From assembly GCA_038522735.1 (NCBI GenBank), contig JBCBJX010000016.1, forward strand, positions 1 through 41,669: a stretch of 41,669 nt of DNA, given 5' to 3'. The notes under the pieces are model-generated. The model was not told where the DNA came from and did not search any database. It saw only the letters and a list, made by a program, of their open reading frames with translations. Positions 24,096 through 31,775 of this stretch are shown piece after piece. This DNA is from JBCBJX01 sp038522735. Lineage in GTDB: Bacteria > Pseudomonadota > Alphaproteobacteria > Caulobacterales > Parvularculaceae. The stretch's first letter is position 1, and every line of letters begins with the position of its first letter. A program made the position numbers and the translations under genes.

Positions 24096-24905
24096 TTAGG
24101 CGCCCTTCCGCCCGACCGCCCACCAGACGCGGTGAGGCGTCTTGAGCGCATCCTCCGGGAACCGCTCTTTCAGCATCGCGGCGTGGCGGGCGTCGAAGGC
24201 GGCGACGGCGTCGGGCGGGAGGGAGCCGGAGACGCCGGCGCTCGCGCGGATGCGGCCGCGCCAGGCGTCGTGCGTGTAGGGCTGATCCACATCGAAGGAA
24301 CGGGTCTCCAGCGCCGTCAGCCCGGCACCCGCCATGTCGGCGAGCCACTGGGGGTACATCCCGACGCCGCCCGCCATGGTCCATTTGGGGTTCGCTTCGA
24401 GGATCAGCGCCTCGGTCGCTTCGACGACGGAGCCGGGCAGGGGCAGCCAGTCGAAATGGGCGATGACGAGGGCGCCGCCCGGCTTCAGCACCCGGACGGC
24501 TTCCGTCGCAGCCTTTTCGCGGTCGAACCAGTGCCAGCACTGGCCGGCCGTCACGATATCGAAGCGTTCCTCCGGAAACGGAAGGTCCTCCGCGGAGCCG
24601 ACATGGTAAGTGATGGAGACGCCCGCTTCGGCGCCCAGCCGCGCGGCCTCGGCCATCAGCTTTTCGGCGATGTCGAGGCCGCAGACGGCGAGCCCCCGCG
24701 CCGCCAGCGCCCGCGCGATCGTCCCCGCGCCCGTCCCGACATCGAGCGCGGCCAGCCCCGGCGCGAGGGCGACCTGCTCGGCCAGCCGCTCGAAGAACTG
24801 CGCCGGAAACCCCGCCCGGTGCTTGCCGTAATCGGCGGCCGTCTCGCCGAAATCGACCTCGGCGCCGAACGCGCGGATGGAGGGGATGTGGAGTTCGTCA
24901 GCCAT
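24096..24905 (-). CDS. Class I SAM-dependent methyltransferase
   Basis: A 269-residue methyltransferase-11-type protein. Motif I ALDVGTGAGT is at about 53-62, GLDIAEKL follows with the ribose-binding Asp, then DLPFPEERFDIVTAGQCWHWFD and LKPGGALVIAHFD, the usual later motifs. The substrate is not predictable; yeast Tmt1/Crg1-like and bacterial relatives methylate small molecules. The ATG at 24905 is chosen because the conserved fold begins there and upstream residues look like non-coding translation. It ends two bases before the large repeat at 23932-24094. Confidence 0.85.
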   Translation of the reverse strand: MADELHIPSIRAFGAEVDFGETAADYGKHRAGFPAQFFERLAEQVALAPGLAALDVGTGAGTIARALAARGLAVCGLDIAEKLMAEAARLGAEAGVSITYHVGSAEDLPFPEERFDIVTAGQCWHWFDREKAATEAVRVLKPGGALVIAHFDWLPLPGSVVEATEALILEANPKWTMAGGVGMYPQWLADMAGAGLTALETRSFDVDQPYTHDAWRGRIRASAGVSGSLPPDAVAAFDARHAAMLKERFPEDALKTPHRVWWAVGRKGA

Positions 24906-25419
24906 GGCGGGAGGGTACGCGGCCAGTGCGGCGGGGTAAAAGGGCGGCTGTTCTGGGACACGACGCCCCATCCCGCGTCATCCCGGAAACGGCGCAGCCG
25001 TTATCCGGGACCCAGGGTGTCTGAGTACAGAGCCTGCGGCCCTGGGTCCCGGCTCTCGCTGCGCTCGGCCGGGATGACGGTGGAGGATTTCTATATGACG
25101 CACGCCCTCCGCTCACCCCCGCGAAAGCCGAGATCTCCTTCAATGCTCCGAGCGCCCGCCGCCGGAGATCCCGGCTTTCGCCGGGATGAACGGAAAGAGA
25201 GGTTGGAGATGGCAGCGAGCATCGGAGATGGCCCCCACGGTCAAGCCGTGGGGAACGAGTGAGAGCTGGATGCCTTAAATCTGTCTGCTGACGTTAAGTC
25301 TCGCCAATACTCAGTGCGATTGGATATGAATTGACCGATGCAAAAGGCACCGGTTCAGCTATTAACCCGTCGGCCCAAGAATCACTACTTATGTCATTGA
25401 CTTATGCTGGGAGGTTCAA
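24906..25419. repeat. Intergenic region with two more palindromic repeat families
   Basis: Family B: GTCATCCCGG (24977-24986) and CCGGGATGAC (25069-25078) enclose GGGACCCAGGG (25007-25017) / CCCTGGGTCCC (25040-25050), giving a cruciform. Family C: CCCCCGCGAAAGCCGAGATC (from 25116) pairs with GATCCCGGCTTTCGCCGGG (from 25167). Sequences of these kinds are common between genes in alphaproteobacterial genomes. No gene is seen here. The stretch 25262-25419 holds only the likely promoter of the small gene at 25420. Confidence 0.65.
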
Positions 25420-25614
25420 ATGGCGATCGTGAATTTTGACTTCTACGAAGAGAAAATTGAGGGCGACAGTGGTCCGGTCCAAGGCATCGTTGCCACATGC
25501 CAGCGCTGTGGTCACAGCGTTGAAGTGTTTGGAACTGATGACCCTTCAATTTCTAGGGCGGCGGCTACGCTTCGCGAAGAATGTCCGAAAGGTGAGAACA
25601 ACAGATACGAGTAG
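25420..25614 (+). CDS. Small Cys-containing hypothetical protein
   Basis: A 64-residue acidic protein with a CQRCGH knuckle at about 27-32 and a third cysteine at about 55 (EECPKG), suggesting a half or partial zinc-binding motif. GGGAGG about 6 bases before the ATG supports translation. Codon use is less GC-rich than its neighbours, so the gene may have been acquired. I do not recognise the family. It converges with the phosphomannomutase gene 10 bases away. Confidence 0.65.
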   Translation: MAIVNFDFYEEKIEGDSGPVQGIVATCQRCGHSVEVFGTDDPSISRAAATLREECPKGENNRYE

Positions 25615-25624
25615 TGCTCCGCCA

Positions 25625-27121
25625 TCAGATCTTCTGATTATAAACCCCGACCTCCGGGTGCTTGGCTAACCGCCCGTCGATCTCGCGGAACATCGCTTTC
25701 ATGTTGTCTTCGCTCGTCGGGCTTTCGCAGACGACCACTAGCTCCGGTTTGTTGGAGGAGGCGCGCACGAGGCCCCAGGTGCCGTCTTCGACGGTGACGC
25801 GCACGCCGTTGACGGTGACCACGTCGCGGATCTTCTGGCCGATGAGCTCGCCGCCGGCGGCGGCGTGGGCCTCGATCTCGGCGACGACTTTTTCGATCAC
25901 GCCGTATTTCGTCTCGTCGTCGCAATGGGGCGACATGGTCGGCGACTGGTAGGTGGCCGGAAGATCGCGGCGGAGATCGGCCATGGATTTGTCCGGGTTG
26001 CGATCAAGCATCTGGAGGAGCGCGACGGCGGCGACGAGGCCGTCATCATAGCCGCGGCCGATGGGCGCGTTGAAGAAGAAGTGGCCGGATTTTTCGAAGG
26101 CGGCGAGGGCCCCCAGCTCGTGGTTGCGGCGCTTGATATAGGAGTGGCCGGTCTTCCAGTACTCCGTCTTCGCCCCGTTCTTGATCAGCACCGGGTCGGT
26201 CATGAACAGTCCGGTCGATTTCACGTCAACCACGAACTGGGCGTTGGCGTGCTGGGCGGAAAGATCGCGCGCGATCATGACGCCGATCTTGTCGGCGAAG
26301 ATCTCCTCGCCCTCATCGTCGACGACGCCGCAGCGGTCGCCGTCGCCATCGAAGCCGAGCGCGACGTCCGCCTTGTGGGCGAGGACGGCGTCGCGCATGG
26401 CGTGTAGCATCTCCATATCTTCCGGGTTCGGATTGTATTTCGGGAAGGTGTGGTCGAGTTCGTCGTCGAGAGGGATCACCTCGACGCCCATGCGCTTCAG
26501 GGCTTCCGGCGCGTAGGCGCCCGCCGTGCCGTTGCCGCAGGCGGCGACGACCTTCAGCGGCCGTTTGATCGAAACGCCCTCGACGACGTCGGCGATATAG
26601 CGCTCGCGCATCCCGGGGACGGCGACATAGCCGCCGCCGGGGCGGGTCACGCCGTCGCCCGCGAGAACGATCTCCTTCAGGCGGCCCATCTCGTCCGGGC
26701 CGAAGGTGAGGGGGGCCTCAACGCCCATCTTCACGCCCGTCCAGCCGTTCTCATTGTGGCTCGCCGTCACCATGGCGACGCAGGGGACGCCCAACTCGAA
26801 CTGGGCGAAATAGGCGACCGGCGAGAGGGCGAGGCCGATATCGTGCACCTCCACGCCCGCGGCCATGAGCCCCACTGTCAGCGCCTGTTTGACGTTGATG
26901 GAGTAGCCGCGGAAATCGTGGCCGACGACGATCTTCGGCTCCTTGCCCAGCTCGTGGATGAGCGTGCCGAGGCCGAGGCCCAAGGCCTGGACGCCCTGAT
27001 AGTTCAGTTCTTTCTCCAGCACCCAGCGGGCGTCGTATTCGCGGAAGCCCGTCGGCTTCACCAGCGCCTCTGTTTCGTATTCGTAAGTGTTCGGGGCGAT
27101 GGCGGGTTTCGGCGCGGTCAT
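25625..27121 (-). CDS. Phosphomannomutase/phosphoglucomutase
   Basis: A 498-residue alpha-D-phosphohexomutase that interconverts 1- and 6-phosphates of mannose or glucose for cell-surface sugar synthesis. The phosphoserine loop VTASHNENG places the catalytic Ser at about 121, the metal loop DGDGDR is at 258-263, and the C-terminal phosphate-binding segment VRASSNKPEL is present. Length fits the ManB/AlgC group. GAGGA lies about 6 bases upstream of the ATG at 27121; the open frame continues far upstream without coding character and is rejected. It is divergent from the transporter gene and convergent with the 64-residue gene. Confidence 0.92.
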   Translation of the reverse strand: MTAPKPAIAPNTYEYETEALVKPTGFREYDARWVLEKELNYQGVQALGLGLGTLIHELGKEPKIVVGHDFRGYSINVKQALTVGLMAAGVEVHDIGLALSPVAYFAQFELGVPCVAMVTASHNENGWTGVKMGVEAPLTFGPDEMGRLKEIVLAGDGVTRPGGGYVAVPGMRERYIADVVEGVSIKRPLKVVAACGNGTAGAYAPEALKRMGVEVIPLDDELDHTFPKYNPNPEDMEMLHAMRDAVLAHKADVALGFDGDGDRCGVVDDEGEEIFADKIGVMIARDLSAQHANAQFVVDVKSTGLFMTDPVLIKNGAKTEYWKTGHSYIKRRNHELGALAAFEKSGHFFFNAPIGRGYDDGLVAAVALLQMLDRNPDKSMADLRRDLPATYQSPTMSPHCDDETKYGVIEKVVAEIEAHAAAGGELIGQKIRDVVTVNGVRVTVEDGTWGLVRASSNKPELVVVCESPTSEDNMKAMFREIDGRLAKHPEVGVYNQKI

Positions 27122-27287
27122 GGGCGTCCTCGGGTCGGGGCTTGTGAAATCCGGCGGACCATAGCGGCGCCCGACACGCCCGCAACCGCGGCCCGCCGCG
27201 TCGACAAGCGGCGATGAACGGGGCATGACGGAACGGTGACGGCGCGGGCTCTCCGCGCCGTTTTCATGCGGGAAAGGGGCGGGAGAG

Positions 27288-28562
27288 TTGGAAGGATTGG
27301 CCGATATCGGCGGGCGGGCGCAGTCGGCCATCGGGGTCTTCGCCTTCCTCGCGCTGCCCTGGCTCCTGTCGGAGCGGAAGGCGGCTTTCCCCTTCGGCTT
27401 CGCGCTCGCCTGCGTCGGGGCGCAGATCGGCCTTGCGTTCCTGATGCTGAACGTTCCCGTCCTCACGGACGCGCTCCGGCTCCTCAACGGCCTCGTGCTG
27501 GCGCTTGCGGAAGCGACCGACGCGGGCACGGCCTTCGTCTTCGGCCATGTCGGGGCGGGGGATAAGCCCTATGAGGTGACCGATCCCGGACTGACGTTCA
27601 CCTTCGCCTTCAGGGCTCTGCCGCTGGTCATTTTCGTCTCCGCCTTGTCGGCGGCGCTCTGGCACTGGGGCGTTCTGAAGGCCGTCGTCAAAGGGCTCGC
27701 TTTCGTTCTGGAGCGGGGCCTCAGGATCGGCGGGGCGGTGTCCCTCGCGGCGGCCGCCAACGCCTATTTCGGCCAGACCGAGGCGCCGCTCCTCATCCGC
27801 CCGTTTCTCGCCAAACTGACCCGCTCGGAGCTCTTCGCGGTCATGACGACGGGGCTCGCCACCGTCGCGGGCTCGGTCATCGTCCTCTACGCGACGATCC
27901 TGACGCCGGTCGAGCCATCCGTGCTCGGGCACATCATCGTCGCCTCGCTGATCTCCGTGCCGGCGGCGCTTCTCATGGCACGGATCATGATCCCGCCGGC
28001 GCCGGACGAACTCGCCACCGACGCCGACGCCGCCGACGATCTTCAGTACGACAACGTGATCGACGCCTATATGACGGGCGTCACCGACGGCCTCAAACTC
28101 TACCTCAACATCATCGCCTCGCTGATCGCGTTCATCGCGCTCGCGAAACTCGTCAACATCGCCCTCGCGCAGCTCCCCTTCTTCGCCGAGCCTCTGACGC
28201 TCGAAACGCTTCTCGGCTGGGTGTTCTTCATCCCCGTCTGGCTTGCGGGCGTGCCGTTCGCCGAAGCGCAGACGGCGGGGTCCCTGATGGGCGTGAAGAC
28301 GGCCCTCAACGAGGTGATCGCCTATCTGCAGCTCGCCGCGACGCCGGACGAGGCGCTGTCGGAGCGTTCACGGATCATCATGATCTACGCGCTGTGCGGC
28401 TTCGCTAACGTCTCCAGCCTCGGCATCCAGATCGGCGGCTTCTCGGTCCTGGCGCCGGAGCGCCGCTCCGACATCATTGCCCTCGCCCCCCGCGCGCTGG
28501 TCGCCGGCACGTTGGCGACGCTGATGACGGGCGCGGTGGTGGGGATCGTCTGGACCGGGTGA
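27288..28562 (+). CDS. nupC: CNT-family nucleoside transporter
   Basis: A 424-residue concentrative nucleoside transporter that imports nucleosides with sodium or protons. Family motifs visible are the GQTEAPLLIRP loop (around residue 165), TTGLATVAGSV shortly after, and the C-terminal CGFANVSSLGIQIGG segment. About ten membrane helices are predictable. The start is a TTG at 27288 close to a GGGAG, but the exact start is uncertain by several codons. It is followed after 4 bases by a tiny membrane-protein gene. The symbol denotes the family; substrate range is not known. Confidence 0.88.
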   Translation: MEGLADIGGRAQSAIGVFAFLALPWLLSERKAAFPFGFALACVGAQIGLAFLMLNVPVLTDALRLLNGLVLALAEATDAGTAFVFGHVGAGDKPYEVTDPGLTFTFAFRALPLVIFVSALSAALWHWGVLKAVVKGLAFVLERGLRIGGAVSLAAAANAYFGQTEAPLLIRPFLAKLTRSELFAVMTTGLATVAGSVIVLYATILTPVEPSVLGHIIVASLISVPAALLMARIMIPPAPDELATDADAADDLQYDNVIDAYMTGVTDGLKLYLNIIASLIAFIALAKLVNIALAQLPFFAEPLTLETLLGWVFFIPVWLAGVPFAEAQTAGSLMGVKTALNEVIAYLQLAATPDEALSERSRIIMIYALCGFANVSSLGIQIGGFSVLAPERRSDIIALAPRALVAGTLATLMTGAVVGIVWTG

Positions 28563-28566
28563 GGCG

Positions 28567-28725
28567 ATGAAGCGGCGTGAGGCGCTCATTGGGTTTTTGA
28601 ACCCCATCGCCGTCGCGCTGGTGGTCGCGGGACTGATCGGGGCGGACCGGGTGGCCTCTCAGTTCGGCCTGATCGCCGCCGGGCTGGCCCTGTTCGGACT
28701 GATCTGGCTGATCTTGGAGGATTAG
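28567..28725 (+). CDS. 52-residue two-helix membrane protein
   Basis: Too short for usual thresholds. The frame ATG 28567 to TAG 28723-28725 encodes a basic N-terminus (MKRREALIG) and two hydrophobic stretches, about residues 10-24 and 31-50, separated by a DR-containing turn. It begins 4 bases after the transporter stop, so it is probably in the same operon and translated by coupling. It could be a small subunit or accessory of the transporter. I know no family for it. Confidence 0.55.
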   Translation: MKRREALIGFLNPIAVALVVAGLIGADRVASQFGLIAAGLALFGLIWLILED

Positions 28726-28748
28726 GCGCGAGCGCTTATTATCCTGCC

Positions 28749-28868
28749 ATGTTAGATATTGATCCGCTCAACGCCTTCGTCGGTTCCGGGCTTATCCTCG
28801 CAGGCGCCGTTTTTTTCACGGCGCTTACGCTCTGGAGCGAACGTCGACGCAAGCATGACGGTCGGTGA
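28749..28868 (+). CDS. 39-residue single-helix membrane protein
   Basis: The ATG 28749 to TGA 28866-28868 frame encodes an acidic N-terminus (MLDIDPLNAF), one hydrophobic helix at about 10-29 and a basic tail (SERRRKHDGR), consistent with positive-inside topology. Its stop overlaps the GTG start of the GFA gene (GTGA at 28865-28868), which suggests translational coupling. There is no clear ribosome-binding site before it. Evidence is the topology and the overlap only. Confidence 0.4.
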   Translation: MLDIDPLNAFVGSGLILAGAVFFTALTLWSERRRKHDGR

Positions 28869-29263
28869 GCACGTTCTCTCCGAAAACCGGCGCCTGCCAC
28901 TGCGGCGCTGTCGCCTTCGAGGCTGACCTGCCCGACGAGATCGAGGCGCACGCCTGCAACTGCTCCATGTGCGAGAAGGTCGGCTTCGAGCACGTGATCG
29001 TTCCCAGGGCGCGGTTCCGGCTTCTGCGCGGCGCGGACAAGATCACAACGTACACGTTCGGGACCGGCGTCGCGAAGCACACCTTCTGCGCCGTCTGCGG
29101 CGTGAAGCCGTTCTACACGCCCCGCTCCAACCCGGACGGCGTCTCCCTCAACCTGCGCTGCATGGATCGCGCCCAGTTTTCGTCCGTGACCTTGACGCCT
29201 TTCGACGGCCGAAACTGGGAGAAGAACGCCGGCGCTCTGAAGCACCTCTCCGCCGGGTCCTGA
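28865..29263 (+). CDS. GFA family (glutathione-dependent formaldehyde-activating-like) protein
   Basis: A 132-residue zinc protein of the GFA/CENP-V fold. Zinc ligands are visible as CHC at 11-13, CNCSMC at 31-36 and CAVC at 75-78, in the usual order. The founding member adds glutathione to formaldehyde, but most members have unknown substrates, so the enzymatic role should not be assumed. The start is a GTG overlapping the stop of the tiny gene before it. The protein has the normal length for the family. Confidence 0.88.
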   Translation: MSTFSPKTGACHCGAVAFEADLPDEIEAHACNCSMCEKVGFEHVIVPRARFRLLRGADKITTYTFGTGVAKHTFCAVCGVKPFYTPRSNPDGVSLNLRCMDRAQFSSVTLTPFDGRNWEKNAGALKHLSAGS

Positions 29264-29291
29264 AAAACACCTATTTGCTCTAGGATGGTGT

Positions 29292-29969
29292 CTAGCCGGT
29301 CGGTTTCTGTTCAACCGGCAGGCTGTCCTCCGAGGCTTCGCCCATTGATTTATCGTCAAACACAATGAACCCAATAAGAGTGGCCAGGACGGTTGTCGCC
29401 AGGAAGACCTGTGAGTTTGGGTCATCCAAAAAGATCGCTGCACTGACCTGCAGTACTCCGAACACGCGCAAAAAGTTCTGCCCGGTCAGGAGTCGAACGA
29501 CGGGCATGTACAGCTGCGATATGAAGGTGAACGACAGATAGGCAGCCAGACCGGAGAGGAACACGATGCGATTTCGCTGAAACGCGGTTGCCGACATCTC
29601 CGGCAAACCACCGACGTTCGGATCGGAGAGCTGTCTCAGCAGCGGCTCTGGATACAACAAGGAGCATGACAACGAGAGCGTTGCGCTTTGGATGATCAGT
29701 AGCAAGAAGAGGGAGCCCGCCCAGCCCTTGACCTGCCGGGAAATCTTGTAAGTGCCCCACAACGATTGGACGACCAGAAGAAAGCTCGTCACCGTCCAGA
29801 TGACTTGCGTCAGTGACAAAGCGGCCTTGTCGATGGCGACGAACGCCGTCACGCCGCGAATCAATGCGGCGAGGCCTATAGCTAAGATGACCGATCGAAT
29901 AAGCAGTATGTGTTCAAAAACCGGCTTGTGACCGTGCCGTACGGTTAGTCCGGCGTTGGGGTCGGTCAT
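29292..29969 (-). CDS. Hypothetical multi-helix membrane protein
   Basis: A 225-residue protein with about six hydrophobic segments (roughly 22-45, 53-70, 82-102, 133-155, 168-185, 187-203) and charged ends. No family is recognised. AAGGA about 9 bases and again directly before the ATG support the start. Base composition is lower in GC than the flanking genes, which hints at recent acquisition. It converges with the GFA gene and is divergent from the DUF3253 gene, so it stands alone. Confidence 0.7.
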   Translation of the reverse strand: MTDPNAGLTVRHGHKPVFEHILLIRSVILAIGLAALIRGVTAFVAIDKAALSLTQVIWTVTSFLLVVQSLWGTYKISRQVKGWAGSLFLLLIIQSATLSLSCSLLYPEPLLRQLSDPNVGGLPEMSATAFQRNRIVFLSGLAAYLSFTFISQLYMPVVRLLTGQNFLRVFGVLQVSAAIFLDDPNSQVFLATTVLATLIGFIVFDDKSMGEASEDSLPVEQKPTG

Positions 29970-30029
29970 TCCTTGCTGTCCTTAAGACGTTGATGAGGTC
30001 TTGAAATCTTAAGTATAAAAAATGCGATA

Positions 30030-30254
30030 ATGCAACTCTTAATGGAGCGCGGTGCCGGTAAGACCATCTGTCCCTCGGAGGCGGCGCGGGCGGTCGATCC
30101 GGAGAACTGGCGCGCGCATCTTAAGGCCGTACGTGCGGCGGGCAGGGCGCTCGCCGCCGACGGGCGGATCGTCTGGACCAGGAAAGGCGAGCCGGTCGAT
30201 CCGGAGACGGCGAAGGGCGTTGTGCGATTCGGTCTGCCCCCGGATCATGGCTGA
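30030..30254 (+). CDS. DUF3253 family protein
   Basis: A 74-residue protein of the DUF3253 family, a small winged-helix-like fold. Typical segments are KTICPSEAARAV, NWRAHLKAVRAAGRALAADGRI and KGEPVDPE. Role unknown; DUF3253 genes often sit beside DNA-repair or photolyase-type genes, and here the gene overlaps a uracil-DNA-glycosylase-family gene by 8 bases. The ATG at 30030 is the first in frame after a stop. No strong ribosome-binding site is visible. Confidence 0.82.
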   Translation: MQLLMERGAGKTICPSEAARAVDPENWRAHLKAVRAAGRALAADGRIVWTRKGEPVDPETAKGVVRFGLPPDHG

Positions 30255-30846
30255 GAGCCTTCAGGCCTTCGCTCGCGAACTCGCCGCGTGCCGCCATTGC
30301 GCGCCGCACCTGCCGCACGCGCCGCGGCCGATCTTCCAGCTTCCCGAGAACGCGCGCATCGGCGTTTTCAGCCAGGCGCCCGGCAATCTCGCCCATCAGG
30401 GCGGCAAGCCCTTCATGGATCCGTCGGGCGTGCGGCTGCGCCAGTGGATGGGCGTCGATGAAGCTGAATTCTACGACAGCGGACGGATCGCCATCGCGCC
30501 GATGGCGTTCTGCTTTCCGGGCTATGACAAAAACGGCGGCGACCTGCCGCCGCGCGAGGAATGCGCGCCGCTCTGGCGCGAGCGGGCGATGGCGGCGCTG
30601 CCTCGGCTCGATCTCGTGCTCCTCGTCGGCTCCTACGCGCAAAACTGGCACCTGAGGCGGGACAAGAAACGCACGCTGACGGAGACCGTCGCCGCATGGC
30701 GGGATTACGGACCGAAGTACGTTCCGCTGCCGCATCCCTCCTGGCGCAATAACGGCTGGATCAAGAAGAACCCGTGGTTCGAAGCGGAGCTCGCGCCGCA
30801 CGTTCAGGCGCGGGTTCGGGCGTTGCTTGGCGGACCTGCAACCTAG
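30247..30846 (+). CDS. Uracil-DNA glycosylase family protein
   Basis: A 199-residue protein of the uracil-DNA glycosylase superfamily. It has CRHC at about 15-18, the loop SQAPGNLAHQGGKPFMDPSG in place of the family GEAPG motif, LVLLVGSYAQNWHL, and the late PHPSWRN motif with the conserved His. It probably excises damaged bases or belongs to the iron-sulfur-free branch annotated as uracil-DNA glycosylase family protein. Only two cysteines of a cluster are evident, so an Fe-S cluster is doubtful. It overlaps the DUF3253 gene by 8 bases, implying cotranscription. Long antisense frames across it are shadows. Confidence 0.8.
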   Translation: MAESLQAFARELAACRHCAPHLPHAPRPIFQLPENARIGVFSQAPGNLAHQGGKPFMDPSGVRLRQWMGVDEAEFYDSGRIAIAPMAFCFPGYDKNGGDLPPREECAPLWRERAMAALPRLDLVLLVGSYAQNWHLRRDKKRTLTETVAAWRDYGPKYVPLPHPSWRNNGWIKKNPWFEAELAPHVQARVRALLGGPAT

Positions 30847-30988
30847 CCGCCGTCCTTCGCGACGCGGCTTCGCCGCTCCTCAGGACGAAGGTCGGAGCAG
30901 TCTTCATCCTGAGAAGCCTCGCCCCTTCGGAACGCCGCCTCTTCACCCTGAGGAGCCGCCGCAAGGCGGCGTCTCGAAGGACGGCGGC
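30846..30988. repeat. Large palindromic intergenic repeat, family A copy 2
   Basis: Outer arms GCCGCCGTCCTTCGCGAC (30846-30863) and GTCTCGAAGGACGGCGGC (30971-30988) match those of copy 1 at 23932-24094. Internal CTCAGGACGAAG and CCTGAGGAGCCGCC blocks also match. It begins at the stop codon of the glycosylase gene, so it may act as a transcript end. Confidence 0.7.
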
Positions 30989-31070
30989 GGCGCGCCGACG
31001 CCCCGCGAAGATGCGATAGTTTATCCCCGCCCTCCTCAGCGGGCGGATGCTCCGTTTCAGGAGGCCCGCC

Positions 31071-31775
31071 ATGTCCGAAACCAGCCCCAACCTCGCGCTG
31101 CCTTACATCCAGCCGGCGCAGGCGCAGAAGCATGTGACGGCGAACGAGAGCTTCCGCCGGCTCGACGCCCTGACGCAGCTCGCCGTCCTCAGTCGGCAGA
31201 TCGCGACGCCGCCCGGAAGCCCGGCGAACGGCGACCGCTACATCATGCCTGCCGGCGCCGCCGGGGACTGGTCGTCCGCCGGCGTCGGCGACGTCGCCGC
31301 ATGGCAGGACGGCGGCTGGCTTTTTTATCCGCCCGAGGAGGGTTGGCGCGCGGACGTCGCCGACGAGGCGCGGACCGTGGTCTACCGGTCCGGCGGCTGG
31401 CGGGCGGAGGCCGAAAGCCCCAACAGCGCGTCGTCACGGCTTGCGATCATCGAGATCGACCACGCGGTGAGTTCTGGGCCGATATCGGACACGGCGGCGG
31501 TCATCCCCGACAGGGCGGTCGTCTTCGCCGTTTCAGCGCTGGTGGTCGGCGACGTGACGGGCGCGGCGTCATGGGATCTCGGCGTCGCCGGCGCGACGGA
31601 CCGGTACGGGACGGCGATCGCCATCGGCGCCGGAACCGCCTTTGTCGGCCCGAGCGCCCAGCCCGTCGGTTATTATGCGGATACGGCGCTCCGGCTGACG
31701 GCGAACGGCGGCGACTTCACCGGCGGAACGGTGCGTCTCGCCGTGCATGCGCTCCTCTCGACGGCCCCCGCTTAA
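31071..31775 (+). CDS. DUF2793 protein (phage/GTA tail-type)
   Basis: A 234-residue protein with the DUF2793 N-terminal domain: LALPYIQPAQAQKHVTANES, LDAL, the SPANGDRYIMPAGA segment and GWLFYPPEEG. DUF2793 is found in tail or host-contact proteins of phages and of alphaproteobacterial gene transfer agents. The C-terminal half is beta-rich and could be receptor-binding. AGGAGG lies about 7 bases before the ATG at 31071. It converges with the lysozyme gene with a 4-base overlap. It is isolated from any other tail gene in this window. Confidence 0.85.
   Translation: MSETSPNLALPYIQPAQAQKHVTANESFRRLDALTQLAVLSRQIATPPGSPANGDRYIMPAGAAGDWSSAGVGDVAAWQDGGWLFYPPEEGWRADVADEARTVVYRSGGWRAEAESPNSASSRLAIIEIDHAVSSGPISDTAAVIPDRAVVFAVSALVVGDVTGAASWDLGVAGATDRYGTAIAIGAGTAFVGPSAQPVGYYADTALRLTANGGDFTGGTVRLAVHALLSTAPA

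Noticed and set aside
26450..27217. Plus-strand frame opposite phosphomannomutase
   Set aside because: Shadow of a gene with clear catalytic motifs on the other strand.
27122..27529. Upstream extension of phosphomannomutase to 634 codons
   Set aside because: It crosses the divergent promoter region and the start of the transporter gene. The known N-terminus and GAGGA support 27121.
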